Source of the DNA: Paracoccaceae bacterium
GTDB taxonomy: Bacteria > Pseudomonadota > Alphaproteobacteria > Rhodobacterales > Rhodobacteraceae
Length of the DNA stretch: 11,855 nucleotides
Direction of reading: 5' to 3'
Assembly: GCA_016765235.1 (NCBI GenBank)
Contig: JAESQH010000081.1
Coordinates: 10,129 to 21,983, forward strand
The first letter of the stretch is position 1. Every line of letters begins with the position of its first letter. Made by a program: the position numbers and the translations under genes. Positions 1 through 8,174 of the stretch are shown here, piece by piece. The notes under the pieces are model-generated. The model did no database searches. It saw only the letters and a program-made list of their open reading frames with translations, and was not told where the DNA came from.

Positions 1-1410
1 ATTGTCGCCGATGACGACCGCACAATCCGCACAGTTCTTAGCCAAGCGTTAACGCGCGCTGGTTGCCGAGTGCGCTCCACCGGGACGATCTCGACGTTGT
101 GGCGTTGGGTGGAGGAGGGTGAAGGGGATGTTATCGTCACGGATGTGAACATGCCCGACGGTGATGCCCTCGACATTCTGCCAGCCATACGCAAGCGCCG
201 CCCTGACCTGCCGATTGTTGTGATGAGCGCGCAAAATACAGTGATGACCGCCATTCGCGCCACGGAAGCAGGCGCATATGATTACTTGCCCAAGCCCTTC
301 GATCTTAAGGATTTATTAGCCACCGTTAACAAAGCGTTATCTCAACATGCACCTGACGCGATTACGCCAAAACCGAGCGAAGAGGTGATGCCCCTGATCG
401 GGCGGTCTCCTGCGATGCAGGAAGTTTACCGGATAATGGCGCGCCTTATGACGACGGACCTTGGCGTGATGATTACGGGCGCGTCGGGAACTGGGAAAGA
501 GTTGGTTGCGCGGGCGTTGCATGATTTTGGTCAGCGGAAAGATGGGCCGTTTGTGGCGCTAAATATGGCGACCATTCCGGCGGATATGATCGAAGTGGAG
601 CTGTTTGGCAGCGAAAACCCGAACGGTTCGATCATCGGCAAATTCGAGCAAGCACATGGCGGGACGTTGTTTCTGGACGAGGTAGGTGACCTGCCGTTGG
701 AAGCCCAATCCCGCCTGTTGCGTGTCCTTCAAGAAGGCGAATTTTCACGGGCTGGCGGGCACGAAGTCTTGACGGCCAATGTTCGCATTATTGCCGCGAC
801 TCATCAGGATTTGCGTGACCTGATTAACGAGGGTAAATTCCGCGAAGACCTGTTTTATCGCCTAAACGTCGTACCTATCCGGTTGCCATCATTGCGCGAA
901 CGGATTGACGATATTGCTGATCTAACCCGCCATTTCTTGCAACAGGCAGAAAGTGAAGGCCTGCCGAACAAGGTAATTTCCAAAGACGCCATCGACATTC
1001 TTAAAGTTCAGCCCTGGACTGGAAACGTGCGAGAGCTAGAGAATCTAATTCGCCGCCTCGCTGTTCTATGTCCGGATGATACCATCAGCGCCAAGATCGT
1101 TTCGCAAGAAATTGCCGCGCGCCCAAGTTCGGCAGTTGTGCCACACAGGGGTGGGTCGGAAAGCCTGTCAAACTCGATCGAAAACCATTTGAAAAGGTAC
1201 TTCGATTTACACGGCGATGAACTGCCCCCCGCCGGCCTCTATGACCGCATTCTTAAAGAGGTGGAGCTGCCGCTTATTGCACTTTCACTGGCGGCGACGC
1301 GGGGAAATCAGCTTAAAACCGCTGAATTGCTTGGGATTAACCGGAATACACTGCGAAAAAAGATTGCGGCGCTCGACATTCAGGTGACACGGGGCAAGAA
1401 GATGATGTAA
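1..1410 (+). CDS. ntrC: Nitrogen regulation response regulator NtrC (5'-truncated), GAFTGA-less type
   Basis: The frame is open from base 1 and shows 469 residues; only the first few codons should be missing, because the visible protein begins in the first receiver strand (IVADDD). Residue numbers here count from base 1. The receiver domain (about 1-115) has the acidic pocket D4-D6, the phospho-acceptor D48 (VTDVNMPDG) and the conserved lysine in YDYLPKPF. The AAA+ domain (about 130-365) has Walker A GASGTGKE at 160-167, Walker B LFLDE ending D226-E227, and GNVREL at 341-346. A Fis-type helix-turn-helix lies at about 434-460. Between ELFG (200-203) and FEQ (215-217) the sigma-54-contacting GAFTGA loop is absent. 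In Rhodobacter capsulatus such an NtrC activates sigma-70 polymerase (established knowledge). Its partner kinase NtrB would be expected just upstream (inference). The stop lies 44 nt before ntrY. Identification is firm. Confidence 0.95.
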   Translation: MVADDDRTIRTVLSQALTRAGCRVRSTGTISTLWRWVEEGEGDVIVTDVNMPDGDALDILPAIRKRRPDLPIVVMSAQNTVMTAIRATEAGAYDYLPKPFDLKDLLATVNKALSQHAPDAITPKPSEEVMPLIGRSPAMQEVYRIMARLMTTDLGVMITGASGTGKELVARALHDFGQRKDGPFVALNMATIPADMIEVELFGSENPNGSIIGKFEQAHGGTLFLDEVGDLPLEAQSRLLRVLQEGEFSRAGGHEVLTANVRIIAATHQDLRDLINEGKFREDLFYRLNVVPIRLPSLRERIDDIADLTRHFLQQAESEGLPNKVISKDAIDILKVQPWTGNVRELENLIRRLAVLCPDDTISAKIVSQEIAARPSSAVVPHRGGSESLSNSIENHLKRYFDLHGDELPPAGLYDRILKEVELPLIALSLAATRGNQLKTAELLGINRNTLRKKIAALDIQVTRGKKMM

Positions 1411-1417
1411 ACTTGTC

Positions 1418-1443
1418 ACAGAATTAGTGGCAAACAACAGAAT
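1418..1443. repeat. Short direct repeat ACAGAAT x2 in the ntrC-ntrY gap
   Basis: The 44-nt gap between ntrC and ntrY contains ACAGAAT at 1418-1424 and again at 1437-1443, 19 nt apart. The second copy runs into TCTGT, which is the inverse of the ACAGA in the first. It could be a regulator site or chance; no function can be assigned from sequence alone. Confidence 0.2.
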
Positions 1444-1454
1444 CTGTATCCCTC

Positions 1455-3695
1455 TTGCAACACAGTATGCTCAGATCCGGTTTTATGAGGCTCGACAGGG
1501 TCAGTAGCAGTCGTGCTGCTCGCAATGTGACGACGTTGGCGCTTGTGATCATCGGACCTGTGCTGGTCGTTGCTACTTTCGTGTTTTTCGGAGCGTTTGA
1601 CAGGCCGGGCGATCCCCAATTGCTGCGCTATATAGTATTGGCCGATTTGGTCTATACGCTGGTTATTGCGGCTTTGGTTTCCAGACAAGTTGTGCAGATT
1701 ATTTCGGCCCGCAGGCGGCGTTCTGCAGGGTCGCGATTGCACCTTCGTTTGACCGGAGTTTTCACGCTAACAGCCCTTATACCGACCGTTCTAGTGGCTG
1801 TTTTTGCCGCGATAACGCTGAATTTCGGGCTAGAGGGGTGGTTTTCCGATCGGGTTAGATTGGTGGTTAACAATTCTTTAACGGCAGCGCAGGCGTATGA
1901 GGAAGAACACCGGAAAAGCATTGAGTCCGATGCAGAATTGCTGGCCAATTATTTGGATGCGCAGAAACTGCGTTTGAAACTGTTAACGATTGGCGATTTA
2001 CGGGAATATTTGAACCGAGGTCAGGTTCAGATGCAGCGCGCCTTATCGGAAGCCTATATCATTGATATTGATGGTGGTTTGATCGCACGAGGCGACCGTT
2101 CCTACCTGTTCGATTACGAAAAACCGAGCGCGGAACAGATTGAAAGGGCGTTAAGTGGCGAGGCTGTGATTATCGAAGATTGGCCCAACTCCGAATTCCG
2201 CGCGCTGATTGGGCTTACGGCTTATGCCGACCGCTTGTTGTACGTAACGCGCGACGTTGATGGCGAGATTTTGCAGTTGTTGGACGACACACAGGAAACC
2301 GTGTCACTTTACAATCAACTAGAGAACGAGCGCGGGCGCTTGTTGTTTGAATTCGCCCTTATTTATCTGGGTTTTGCGCTGATCGTAATTCTTGCCGCTG
2401 TCTGGTTTGGCATGTGGTTTGCCGAACGCCTGTCGCGTCCTGTCGGGCGCCTTGCGAGTGCCGCTGAACGTGTGGGCGCCGGCGATTTGGATGTGCGCGT
2501 GATTGAAGAGGAGGGCGACGATGAAATCGCAATCCTTGGGCGTGCGTTCAACCGTATGACCCAACAGGTTAAGGGCCAGCGCGATGCGTTAATGGCCGTT
2601 AACGTAGAAACCGAGAAGAGCCGGCGGTTGTTTGACTCGGTTTTATCTGGGGTAACGGCCGGGGTGATCGGCCTTGATGGCGATGGACAGATCGAATTCA
2701 TGAACGCGGCCGCCGAACATATGCTGGGTCTGGAATCTGACGTTGCGCTGGGGCAGGGCATTGTTGTGGCTGCGCCTGAATTTGAAGAATTGTTTAACAA
2801 GCTGTTAAGCAGTTCGCGTCAAACAACGCAGGGCGAAGTCGAGGTAATTCGATCCGGCGTACATGAAAACCTTCTGGTCAGGATGGCAACTCGGCGACCG
2901 TCTGAGGGGTCGGCTGAGGGATATGTGATTGCGTTTGACGATGTAACGGACCTTGTATCTGCGCAACGAATGGCGGCATGGGGCGATGTGGCAAGGCGGA
3001 TTGCGCATGAAATTAAAAACCCATTAACGCCGATTCAATTGTCAGCAGAGCGTATTCGCAGGAAATTCGGACCTCTGGTGGGTGATCAACAGGAATCACT
3101 ACAACAATACTCTGATGTTATTATCCGCCAAACCAATGACTTACGACGCATAGTTGATGAGTTTTCGAAGTTCGGACGCATGCCGGAGGCCAAGAAGAAA
3201 CCTGCTAATATTCTGGAAATTTTACGCAGCGTCGTGTTGCTACAAAACGAGGCGGATTCGAATATTTCGGTAACTTTGGCAGCCCCCGAAGATGTTCCTA
3301 AAATCATGCTGGATGAAACTTTGATTTCACAGGCTTTCACCAACCTTGTGAAAAACGCCCGAGAGGCGGTGTCGGCCAAAAGCGGCGCAGTGGAAGGGTT
3401 TGACGGGCAGGTACAGGTTGTTTTGGATTTGGAAGACGACGCCGTAACTATCCAGATACAGGACAATGGTGTCGGTTTCCCACCCCAGCGCGCGCGTCTG
3501 TTCGAGCCGTATGTGACGAACCGAGATTCTGGCACTGGCCTTGGACTGTCAATCGTCAGGAAGATCGTCGAAGAACACGATGGGCGGCTAGAACTGCTGG
3601 ATGCGCCTGTTTTTGAGGGCAACAAACATCGTGGCGCAGAAGTTAAAATGACACTGCCAACTATCAATACTGAAGACCAAAGGAATGGATCATGA
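1455..3695 (+). CDS. ntrY: Membrane sensor histidine kinase NtrY
   Basis: Sensor kinase that phosphorylates NtrX; the pair is linked in alphaproteobacteria to nitrogen metabolism and, in some species, to redox or low-oxygen response. The longest reading (746 residues) starts at TTG 1455; ATG at 1467 and 1485 are good alternatives and none has a clear Shine-Dalgarno, so the start is uncertain. Numbering is from the TTG. Hydrophobic segments at about 25-47, 57-83, 98-124 and 297-321 frame an extracytoplasmic domain between the third and fourth. Then follow HAMP (about 322-378), PAS (about 390-495), the dimerisation domain with phospho-acceptor H518 in RIAHEIKNPLTP, and the ATPase domain with N box NLVKNAREA (about 631-640), G1 DNGVGFP (about 670) and G2 GTGLGLS (about 693). 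Four membrane segments and a large outer loop match the NtrY family. The stop codon overlaps the ntrX start, implying coupled translation. Confidence 0.95.
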   Translation: MQHSMLRSGFMRLDRVSSSRAARNVTTLALVIIGPVLVVATFVFFGAFDRPGDPQLLRYIVLADLVYTLVIAALVSRQVVQIISARRRRSAGSRLHLRLTGVFTLTALIPTVLVAVFAAITLNFGLEGWFSDRVRLVVNNSLTAAQAYEEEHRKSIESDAELLANYLDAQKLRLKLLTIGDLREYLNRGQVQMQRALSEAYIIDIDGGLIARGDRSYLFDYEKPSAEQIERALSGEAVIIEDWPNSEFRALIGLTAYADRLLYVTRDVDGEILQLLDDTQETVSLYNQLENERGRLLFEFALIYLGFALIVILAAVWFGMWFAERLSRPVGRLASAAERVGAGDLDVRVIEEEGDDEIAILGRAFNRMTQQVKGQRDALMAVNVETEKSRRLFDSVLSGVTAGVIGLDGDGQIEFMNAAAEHMLGLESDVALGQGIVVAAPEFEELFNKLLSSSRQTTQGEVEVIRSGVHENLLVRMATRRPSEGSAEGYVIAFDDVTDLVSAQRMAAWGDVARRIAHEIKNPLTPIQLSAERIRRKFGPLVGDQQESLQQYSDVIIRQTNDLRRIVDEFSKFGRMPEAKKKPANILEILRSVVLLQNEADSNISVTLAAPEDVPKIMLDETLISQAFTNLVKNAREAVSAKSGAVEGFDGQVQVVLDLEDDAVTIQIQDNGVGFPPQRARLFEPYVTNRDSGTGLGLSIVRKIVEEHDGRLELLDAPVFEGNKHRGAEVKMTLPTINTEDQRNGS
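3680..3684 (+). promoter_or_regulatory. Ribosome binding site of ntrX inside the ntrY end
   Basis: AAGGA ends 7 nt before the ATG at 3692. It lies within the last codons of ntrY and fixes the ntrX start despite the overlap. Confidence 0.7.
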
Positions 3696-5083
3696 GTGAT
3701 ATACTTGTAGTCGATGACGAAAAAGACATTCGTGAACTTGTCGCCGATATTTTGGAAGACGAAGGGCATAGTACCCGCATTGCATGGGATTCTGACTCTG
3801 CATTTAGCGAAATTAACGCAAATCCGCCTTCGCTGGTCATCCTCGATATCTGGCTAAAGGGCAGCAAGCTTGACGGAATTGATATATTAAAATCCATTCA
3901 CCGCGATAATCCCGACATTCCTGTGGTGATTATCTCGGGTCATGGCAACGTCGAGATTGCTGTCGCGGCGATAAAGCAGGGTGCGTATGATTTTATTGAA
4001 AAACCGTTTAATATCGACCAGTTAATGGTGGTTATCTCACGTGCTTTAGAGGCTTCGCGTCTGCGGTCTGAAAATTCGGCACTGCGAGGCGGGAATTCCA
4101 CATCTGTCGATATGATCGGTGAAAGTACGTCCTTCAAGTCATTGAAAATACAACTGGAAAAGGTAGCACAAGCCAATTCCCGGGTTATGCTGACCGGACC
4201 GGCAGGGTCAGGTAAAGAAATTGCCGCACGATTCATCCATATCAGTGGTCCACGAGCAAATGCACCGTTTATCACCGTGAATTCAGCTTCGATCGAGCCA
4301 GAGATGATGGAAGAAGTCTTGTTCGGACGTGAATCTAGTGAACGGGGTTACGAACCCGGGTTATTCGAGCGTGCCCATGGCGGTATCCTGTTTTTCGACG
4401 AAGTGGCCGATATGCCTTATGTCACACAGTCCAAAATCTTGCGGGTGCTGGTTGAGCAAAACTTTAAACGGGTTGGTGGGCAAGATGTTGTGCGGGTCGA
4501 TGTGCGGGTGATTTCTGCCACGAACCGTGATTTACTTGGCGAAATCAAGAACGGCAAATTTCGCGAGGAGTTGTATCACAGGATCAACGTTGTCCCGATT
4601 GAAGTGCCCGAACTAGAAGCGCGGCGCGCCGATATTCCGCAGTTATGTTCATATTTCATTAAGGATTTGAATACATCTCAAGGCTTGCCTCTTCGCGAAA
4701 TGTCCGAAGAAGCATTGGCACGGTTAGAAGTGATGACATGGCCCGGAAACGTTCGGCAGTTGCGAAACACCGTTGAACGCGTGCTTATATTGGGGCCGGA
4801 ATCCGGCCCAATCCAAGTGTCGGAGCTGCCCGGCAGTCTAGAAGAAGGCAGTAGCGAGCAACTTTCACTTGGGGCCAGTTTTGCAGGGTATTCGTTGCGC
4901 GAAGCCCGCGAAATGTTCGAGCGAGAATATCTTGTATCGCAGATCGACCGATTTGGCGGTAATATCTCGAAAACGGCTCAGTTTGTCGGGATGGAACGCT
5001 CCGCGTTGCACCGGAAACTGAAATCGTTGAATGTGGCGACGGGCTCGAAGTTGAAATCGACGCATAATGAAGAAATTTCATAA
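3692..5083 (+). CDS. ntrX: Response regulator NtrX, GAFTGA-less type
   Basis: Cognate response regulator of NtrY, 463 residues. The receiver domain (1-120) has acidic residues D8 and D9, phospho-acceptor D52 (LVILDIW) and the lysine in YDFIEKPF. The AAA+ domain (about 140-375) carries Walker A GPAGSGKE at 169-176, Walker B ILFFDE ending D236-E237, and GNVRQLRN. A Fis-type helix-turn-helix lies at about 420-448 (GGNISKTAQFVG). The stretch between VLFG (209-212) and FERAHGG (from 225) has no GAFTGA, so sigma-54 activation is unlikely and a DNA-binding regulator acting with other sigma factors is the better model; this is usual for alphaproteobacterial NtrX. The ATG overlaps the ntrY stop by 4 nt and has a good ribosome site. 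Second NtrC-family protein in the window; adjacency to ntrY and the 'FDEVADMP' type Walker B separate it from ntrC. Confidence 0.95.
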   Translation: MSDILVVDDEKDIRELVADILEDEGHSTRIAWDSDSAFSEINANPPSLVILDIWLKGSKLDGIDILKSIHRDNPDIPVVIISGHGNVEIAVAAIKQGAYDFIEKPFNIDQLMVVISRALEASRLRSENSALRGGNSTSVDMIGESTSFKSLKIQLEKVAQANSRVMLTGPAGSGKEIAARFIHISGPRANAPFITVNSASIEPEMMEEVLFGRESSERGYEPGLFERAHGGILFFDEVADMPYVTQSKILRVLVEQNFKRVGGQDVVRVDVRVISATNRDLLGEIKNGKFREELYHRINVVPIEVPELEARRADIPQLCSYFIKDLNTSQGLPLREMSEEALARLEVMTWPGNVRQLRNTVERVLILGPESGPIQVSELPGSLEEGSSEQLSLGASFAGYSLREAREMFEREYLVSQIDRFGGNISKTAQFVGMERSALHRKLKSLNVATGSKLKSTHNEEIS

Positions 5084-5141
5084 GCATGGATCGTGATTGA
5101 CCACCCCGCGGTAAACATCGCATAGTGGCGTTCGAACAATC

Positions 5142-5150
5142 GGAGCGGGA
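5142..5150 (+). promoter_or_regulatory. Ribosome binding site of trkA
   Basis: GGAGCGGGA precedes the ATG at 5158; the GGGA part ends 7 nt before it. It supports the chosen trkA start. The rest of the 74-nt ntrX-trkA gap shows no clear promoter or terminator, so read-through from ntrX is plausible. Confidence 0.6.
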
Positions 5151-5157
5151 AGCTTAG

Positions 5158-6534
5158 ATGAAGATCATTATTTGCGGTGCAGGTCAGGTCGGCTGGCAAC
5201 TTGCGCGCCATCTTTCAACGGAAAACAACAGTGTAACTGTGATCGATAGCAAGGGATCACTGGTGCGGCGCATTACGGATACGTTGGATGTAAACGGCAT
5301 CGCAGGGTTCGCCTCGCATCCGGACGTGTTGGAGCGGGCAGGGGCGCGGGACGCCGATATGATTATCGCAGCGACCTTTTCTGACGAAGTTAATATGGTC
5401 ATTTGTCAGGTGGCGCATTCGGTTTTCGATATTCCACGCAAGGTCGCAAGGTTGCGGTCGCAATCTTATCTGAACTCAGAATATTCCGATCTATACCGCC
5501 GCGAACATCTTCCGATTGATGTGATCATTTCGCCCGAACGCGAAGTCGCCGAGGCAGCATTGCGCCGCTTGGCAGCCCCCGCAGCGTTTGACACTGAAAG
5601 CTTTGCCGATGATCGTGTGCAACTGATCGGGTTAACGCTGGACGAAGACTGCGCGGTGGTTAATACACCGCTTCGGCAACTGTCAGAATTGTTCTCCACC
5701 CTTCGGGCTGTGGTTGTGGGGGTTCGTCGTGACGGGAAACTGTTCGTACCACATCCGAACGATCAGCTTTTTGCGGGCGATCAGACATATCTGGTGGCGG
5801 CGACCGAAGATGTTCCGCGCACGTATGAAATTTTTGGCAAGAAAAACCCAAATACCAATCGTGCAATTATTGTAGGGGGCGGGAACGTCGGCCTTTACGT
5901 TGCGACCAAGCTGGAAAAAGGGGCGCGGCGAATTCATACTAAAGTAATCGAAAAGAACCGCTCGCAGGCGGAAACGGCAGCGGATTCGCTGAACCGTACG
6001 GTTGTGTTGCACGGCGATGGTCTGGATATGGACCTGTTGGAGGAAGCTAATATATCCAAGGCTGACGCACTGTTGGCGGTAACGGATGACGATAAAACCA
6101 ATCTGCTTTCCTGTGCCCGTGCCAAGGCGCTGGGGTGTCCACTAACGATTGCGCTGATCAATGACCCCAGCCTGACGACGTTGATGGCCCCCCTCGGGAT
6201 TGATGCGTTTATCAACCCGCGTGCGACCACCGTTTCGTCGATCTTGCGCCATATCCGTCATGGCAGTGTGCGCAAGGTACACTCGGTTGGTGATGCGGAG
6301 GCTGAAGTGATCGAAGCTCAAGTGATGGGAACGTCGCCATTGTCGGGTGAACTGGTCCGCGACATCGACTGGCCCGAAAGCGCAATGGTTGGGGCTGTTA
6401 TCAAACGCGGTGAAATTCTGGTACCCAAAGGCGACACGCGGATAGAGGAGGGGGATGTTCTCGTTGTATTCGCCCTGACTTCGGACATACCGGTGATCGA
6501 AAAATTGTTTCAGGTTAACATCGAATTTTTCTGA
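5158..6534 (+). CDS. trkA: Trk potassium uptake regulator TrkA (two RCK domains)
   Basis: Peripheral membrane, NAD(H)-binding gating subunit of the Trk potassium uptake system, acting as a ring on the cytoplasmic face of TrkH. The 458-residue length matches TrkA. It has two RCK modules: the first begins with the Rossmann motif GAGQVG at 7-12 and has the acidic D30 at the end of strand 2 (VTVIDS), as expected for NAD(H); the second begins with GGGNVG at about 240-245 with an acidic residue in VIEKN. Each Rossmann part is followed by a RCK_C segment (about 140-222 and 375-455), the latter ending ...EGDVLVVFAL. Downstream trkH overlaps by one nucleotide, so the two subunits are translated together. 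The location just after ntrX is common in alphaproteobacteria. Nothing looks truncated. Identification is firm. Confidence 0.95.
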   Translation: MKIIICGAGQVGWQLARHLSTENNSVTVIDSKGSLVRRITDTLDVNGIAGFASHPDVLERAGARDADMIIAATFSDEVNMVICQVAHSVFDIPRKVARLRSQSYLNSEYSDLYRREHLPIDVIISPEREVAEAALRRLAAPAAFDTESFADDRVQLIGLTLDEDCAVVNTPLRQLSELFSTLRAVVVGVRRDGKLFVPHPNDQLFAGDQTYLVAATEDVPRTYEIFGKKNPNTNRAIIVGGGNVGLYVATKLEKGARRIHTKVIEKNRSQAETAADSLNRTVVLHGDGLDMDLLEEANISKADALLAVTDDDKTNLLSCARAKALGCPLTIALINDPSLTTLMAPLGIDAFINPRATTVSSILRHIRHGSVRKVHSVGDAEAEVIEAQVMGTSPLSGELVRDIDWPESAMVGAVIKRGEILVPKGDTRIEEGDVLVVFALTSDIPVIEKLFQVNIEFF

Positions 6535-8039
6535 TGATAGCGCATCTTAGAAATTACCCGCTGTTCGTGTTGATCATGATGATCAGTGCGTTAAGTATGA
6601 TTATTCCAGCGGTGCATGCAGCCAAATTGGGTGATTTGCACGTGATGAAGATTTTCCTGAGTTACGCTTTATTCCTTATGATTATATCGGTCATTTTAGG
6701 ACTGGCACTGATGAACCGGACGCCGCGAATATCGGCGCGCTCGCATCTTATCACAATCTTTCTAGTATACACGCTGTTGCCCGTTTTTCTTGCAATGCCA
6801 TTTGCGTCCCTGATCCCCTCAATAGGCCCGATGCAGGGGTATTTCGAGATGCTGTCAAGCCTGACAACAACAGGTGCATCGCTGATTACCGATCCCTTAA
6901 GCATTCCCGAACCATTACACTTGTGGCGCGCCGTTGTGGCGTGGATGGGCGGATTTTTTGTACTGATCATAGCTTTGAGCGTGATGGAACCGATGAACCT
7001 TGGCGGGTTCGAAATACGTTCAACTGTGCTTGGTTCGGACGGTGGTTCCGGGTCTTTTGGATCGACAGATCCGGCGGAACGGATCGAGAAGTACGCAATC
7101 AAAATTGCCCCGATTTATATCGCTGTGACCTTCGCATTGATGGTTATGTTGTTTATGTTGGGGGACCGCGCCTATGTGGCGACTATCCACGCGATGTCTA
7201 TCATTTCCACCAGCGGGATTTCCCCGATTGGCGGCGTGATGAATTCACAAAGTGGTCGGTTGGGCGAGATGGTTATGCTGATTTTCCTACTATTCGCTGT
7301 TTCCAACCGCGGTTTCCAGTCTATCGGTTCCAGCAGTTGGGGCTGGATCAAGCGCGATGTGGAAATCCGCCTGATGTTGCTCGCGGTTATTGGTGTGCCG
7401 CTGCTGCTTTTCCTGCGGCACTGGATTGCTGCGTTCGAAGTGTCCACGCAGCAAGATGTTACCGCCGCTTTTGCAGCCTTTTGGGGTAGCGTATTCACCG
7501 TAATGTCGTTCATGACCACGACCGGATTCGAAAGCGCTGATTGGCAGAATGCGCAAAACTGGTCTGGCTTAAGCACACCGGGTGTTATTTTTCTGGCCCT
7601 CGCGGTTATGGGTGGCGGCGTTGCTACCACGGCAGGGGGTGTGAAATTGCTGCGTGTTTATGCGTTGTACAAACACGGACTGCGGGAAATGGAACGCTTG
7701 GTGCACCCTTCAAGCGTTGGCGGTGCCGGAATGGCCGCACGGCGATTCAGGCGAGAAGGGGCGTTCATGGCGTGGATATTCCTGATGCTGTTTTTGATCG
7801 GGATTGCCACAATAATGCTGGCCTTGTCATTCATCGGCGTTAGTTTTGACGATGCTATCGCACTGTCAATCGCTGCCGTAACGAACACCGGCCCGGTGGC
7901 GGGTATGCTCAACGAAGGGCTTCGCTATACAGATGTTGGCACATCCGGGCAGATTATATTAGCCATCGGGATGGTATTTGGCAGGGTCGAGGTTTTGGCC
8001 CTGATCGCGCTTTTCAATCCGAATTACTGGCGGCGCTAG
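6534..8039 (+). CDS. trkH: Trk potassium transporter membrane subunit TrkH
   Basis: Integral membrane potassium translocation subunit that works with TrkA; 501 residues, close to the usual TrkH length. The protein is highly hydrophobic and carries the four selectivity-filter loops of the SKT superfamily: TTTGAS at 111-116, STSGIS at 225-230, TTTGFE at 328-333 and TNTGPV at 450-455, each with the central glycine that lines the pore. The proximal membrane segment before filter 1 and the paired helices around each filter follow the four-fold M1-P-M2 pattern. The glycine-rich GGGVATTAGGVKLLR segment (about 361-375) is the intramembrane loop region that gates the pore in structurally studied TrkH. 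The start is ATG 6534, sharing its A with the trkA stop (TGATG), and there is no separate Shine-Dalgarno, so coupled translation is expected. KtrB is a possible alternative, but pairing with two-domain TrkA and the length favour TrkH. Confidence 0.95.
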   Translation: MIAHLRNYPLFVLIMMISALSMIIPAVHAAKLGDLHVMKIFLSYALFLMIISVILGLALMNRTPRISARSHLITIFLVYTLLPVFLAMPFASLIPSIGPMQGYFEMLSSLTTTGASLITDPLSIPEPLHLWRAVVAWMGGFFVLIIALSVMEPMNLGGFEIRSTVLGSDGGSGSFGSTDPAERIEKYAIKIAPIYIAVTFALMVMLFMLGDRAYVATIHAMSIISTSGISPIGGVMNSQSGRLGEMVMLIFLLFAVSNRGFQSIGSSSWGWIKRDVEIRLMLLAVIGVPLLLFLRHWIAAFEVSTQQDVTAAFAAFWGSVFTVMSFMTTTGFESADWQNAQNWSGLSTPGVIFLALAVMGGGVATTAGGVKLLRVYALYKHGLREMERLVHPSSVGGAGMAARRFRREGAFMAWIFLMLFLIGIATIMLALSFIGVSFDDAIALSIAAVTNTGPVAGMLNEGLRYTDVGTSGQIILAIGMVFGRVEVLALIALFNPNYWRR

Positions 8040-8075
8040 ACTGAATTTTGTGCAATTGCGAACAAAAGCGTCGCT

Positions 8076-8106
8076 TGGGGGTGGAAATACCGCCAACTTG
8101 CCCCCA
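8076..8106. repeat. Inverted repeat in the trkH-hfq gap
   Basis: TGGGGG at 8076-8081 is the exact inverse complement of CCCCCA at 8101-8106. Between them a smaller stem, GGTGG (8080-8084) with CCGCC (8090-8094), loop AAATA and one G-T pair, shares bases with the outer one, so the two compete in part. A structured hfq leader or an operator is possible; function unknown. Confidence 0.35.
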
Positions 8107-8128
8107 TTATAAAGGGTAATAAAAACAA

Positions 8129-8151
8129 GAGCCCGCGCTCAAGCTGGGCTC
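8129..8151 (+). terminator. Possible weak terminator or hfq leader hairpin
   Basis: GAGCCC (8129-8134) and GGGCTC (8146-8151) form a perfect 6-bp stem with an 11-nt loop, followed only by CTTT and then AAACC. The short T run makes it a poor intrinsic terminator; it may attenuate read-through from trkH or be part of the hfq leader. The rest of the 135-nt gap (8040-8174) has no clear promoter pair. Confidence 0.35.
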
Positions 8152-8160
8152 CTTTAAACC

Positions 8161-8165
8161 GAAGG
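8161..8165 (+). promoter_or_regulatory. Ribosome binding site of hfq
   Basis: GAAGG ends 9 nt before ATG 8175, supporting the annotated hfq start. Confidence 0.55.
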
Positions 8166-8174
8166 CTGAGAATA

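Noticed and set aside
70..1410. ntrC starting at GTG 70
   Set aside because: The open frame continues upstream to base 1 and encodes the first receiver strand and acidic pocket, so the gene is simply cut by the window edge.
3086..3769. 227-residue open frame on the - strand over ntrY and ntrX
   Set aside because: It lies opposite two firmly identified genes, is serine-rich with no recognisable domain, and has no ribosome site; it is a shadow of + strand codon use.
6923..7489. 188-residue + strand open frame inside trkH
   Set aside because: Another frame of trkH, rich in W, C and R with no family motif; all four filter motifs lie in the trkH frame.
8098..8126. Promoter for hfq using TTGCCC as -35
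   Set aside because: At 17-nt spacing the -10 position reads AAAAAC; the nearby TATAAA has no -35 box at the right distance.
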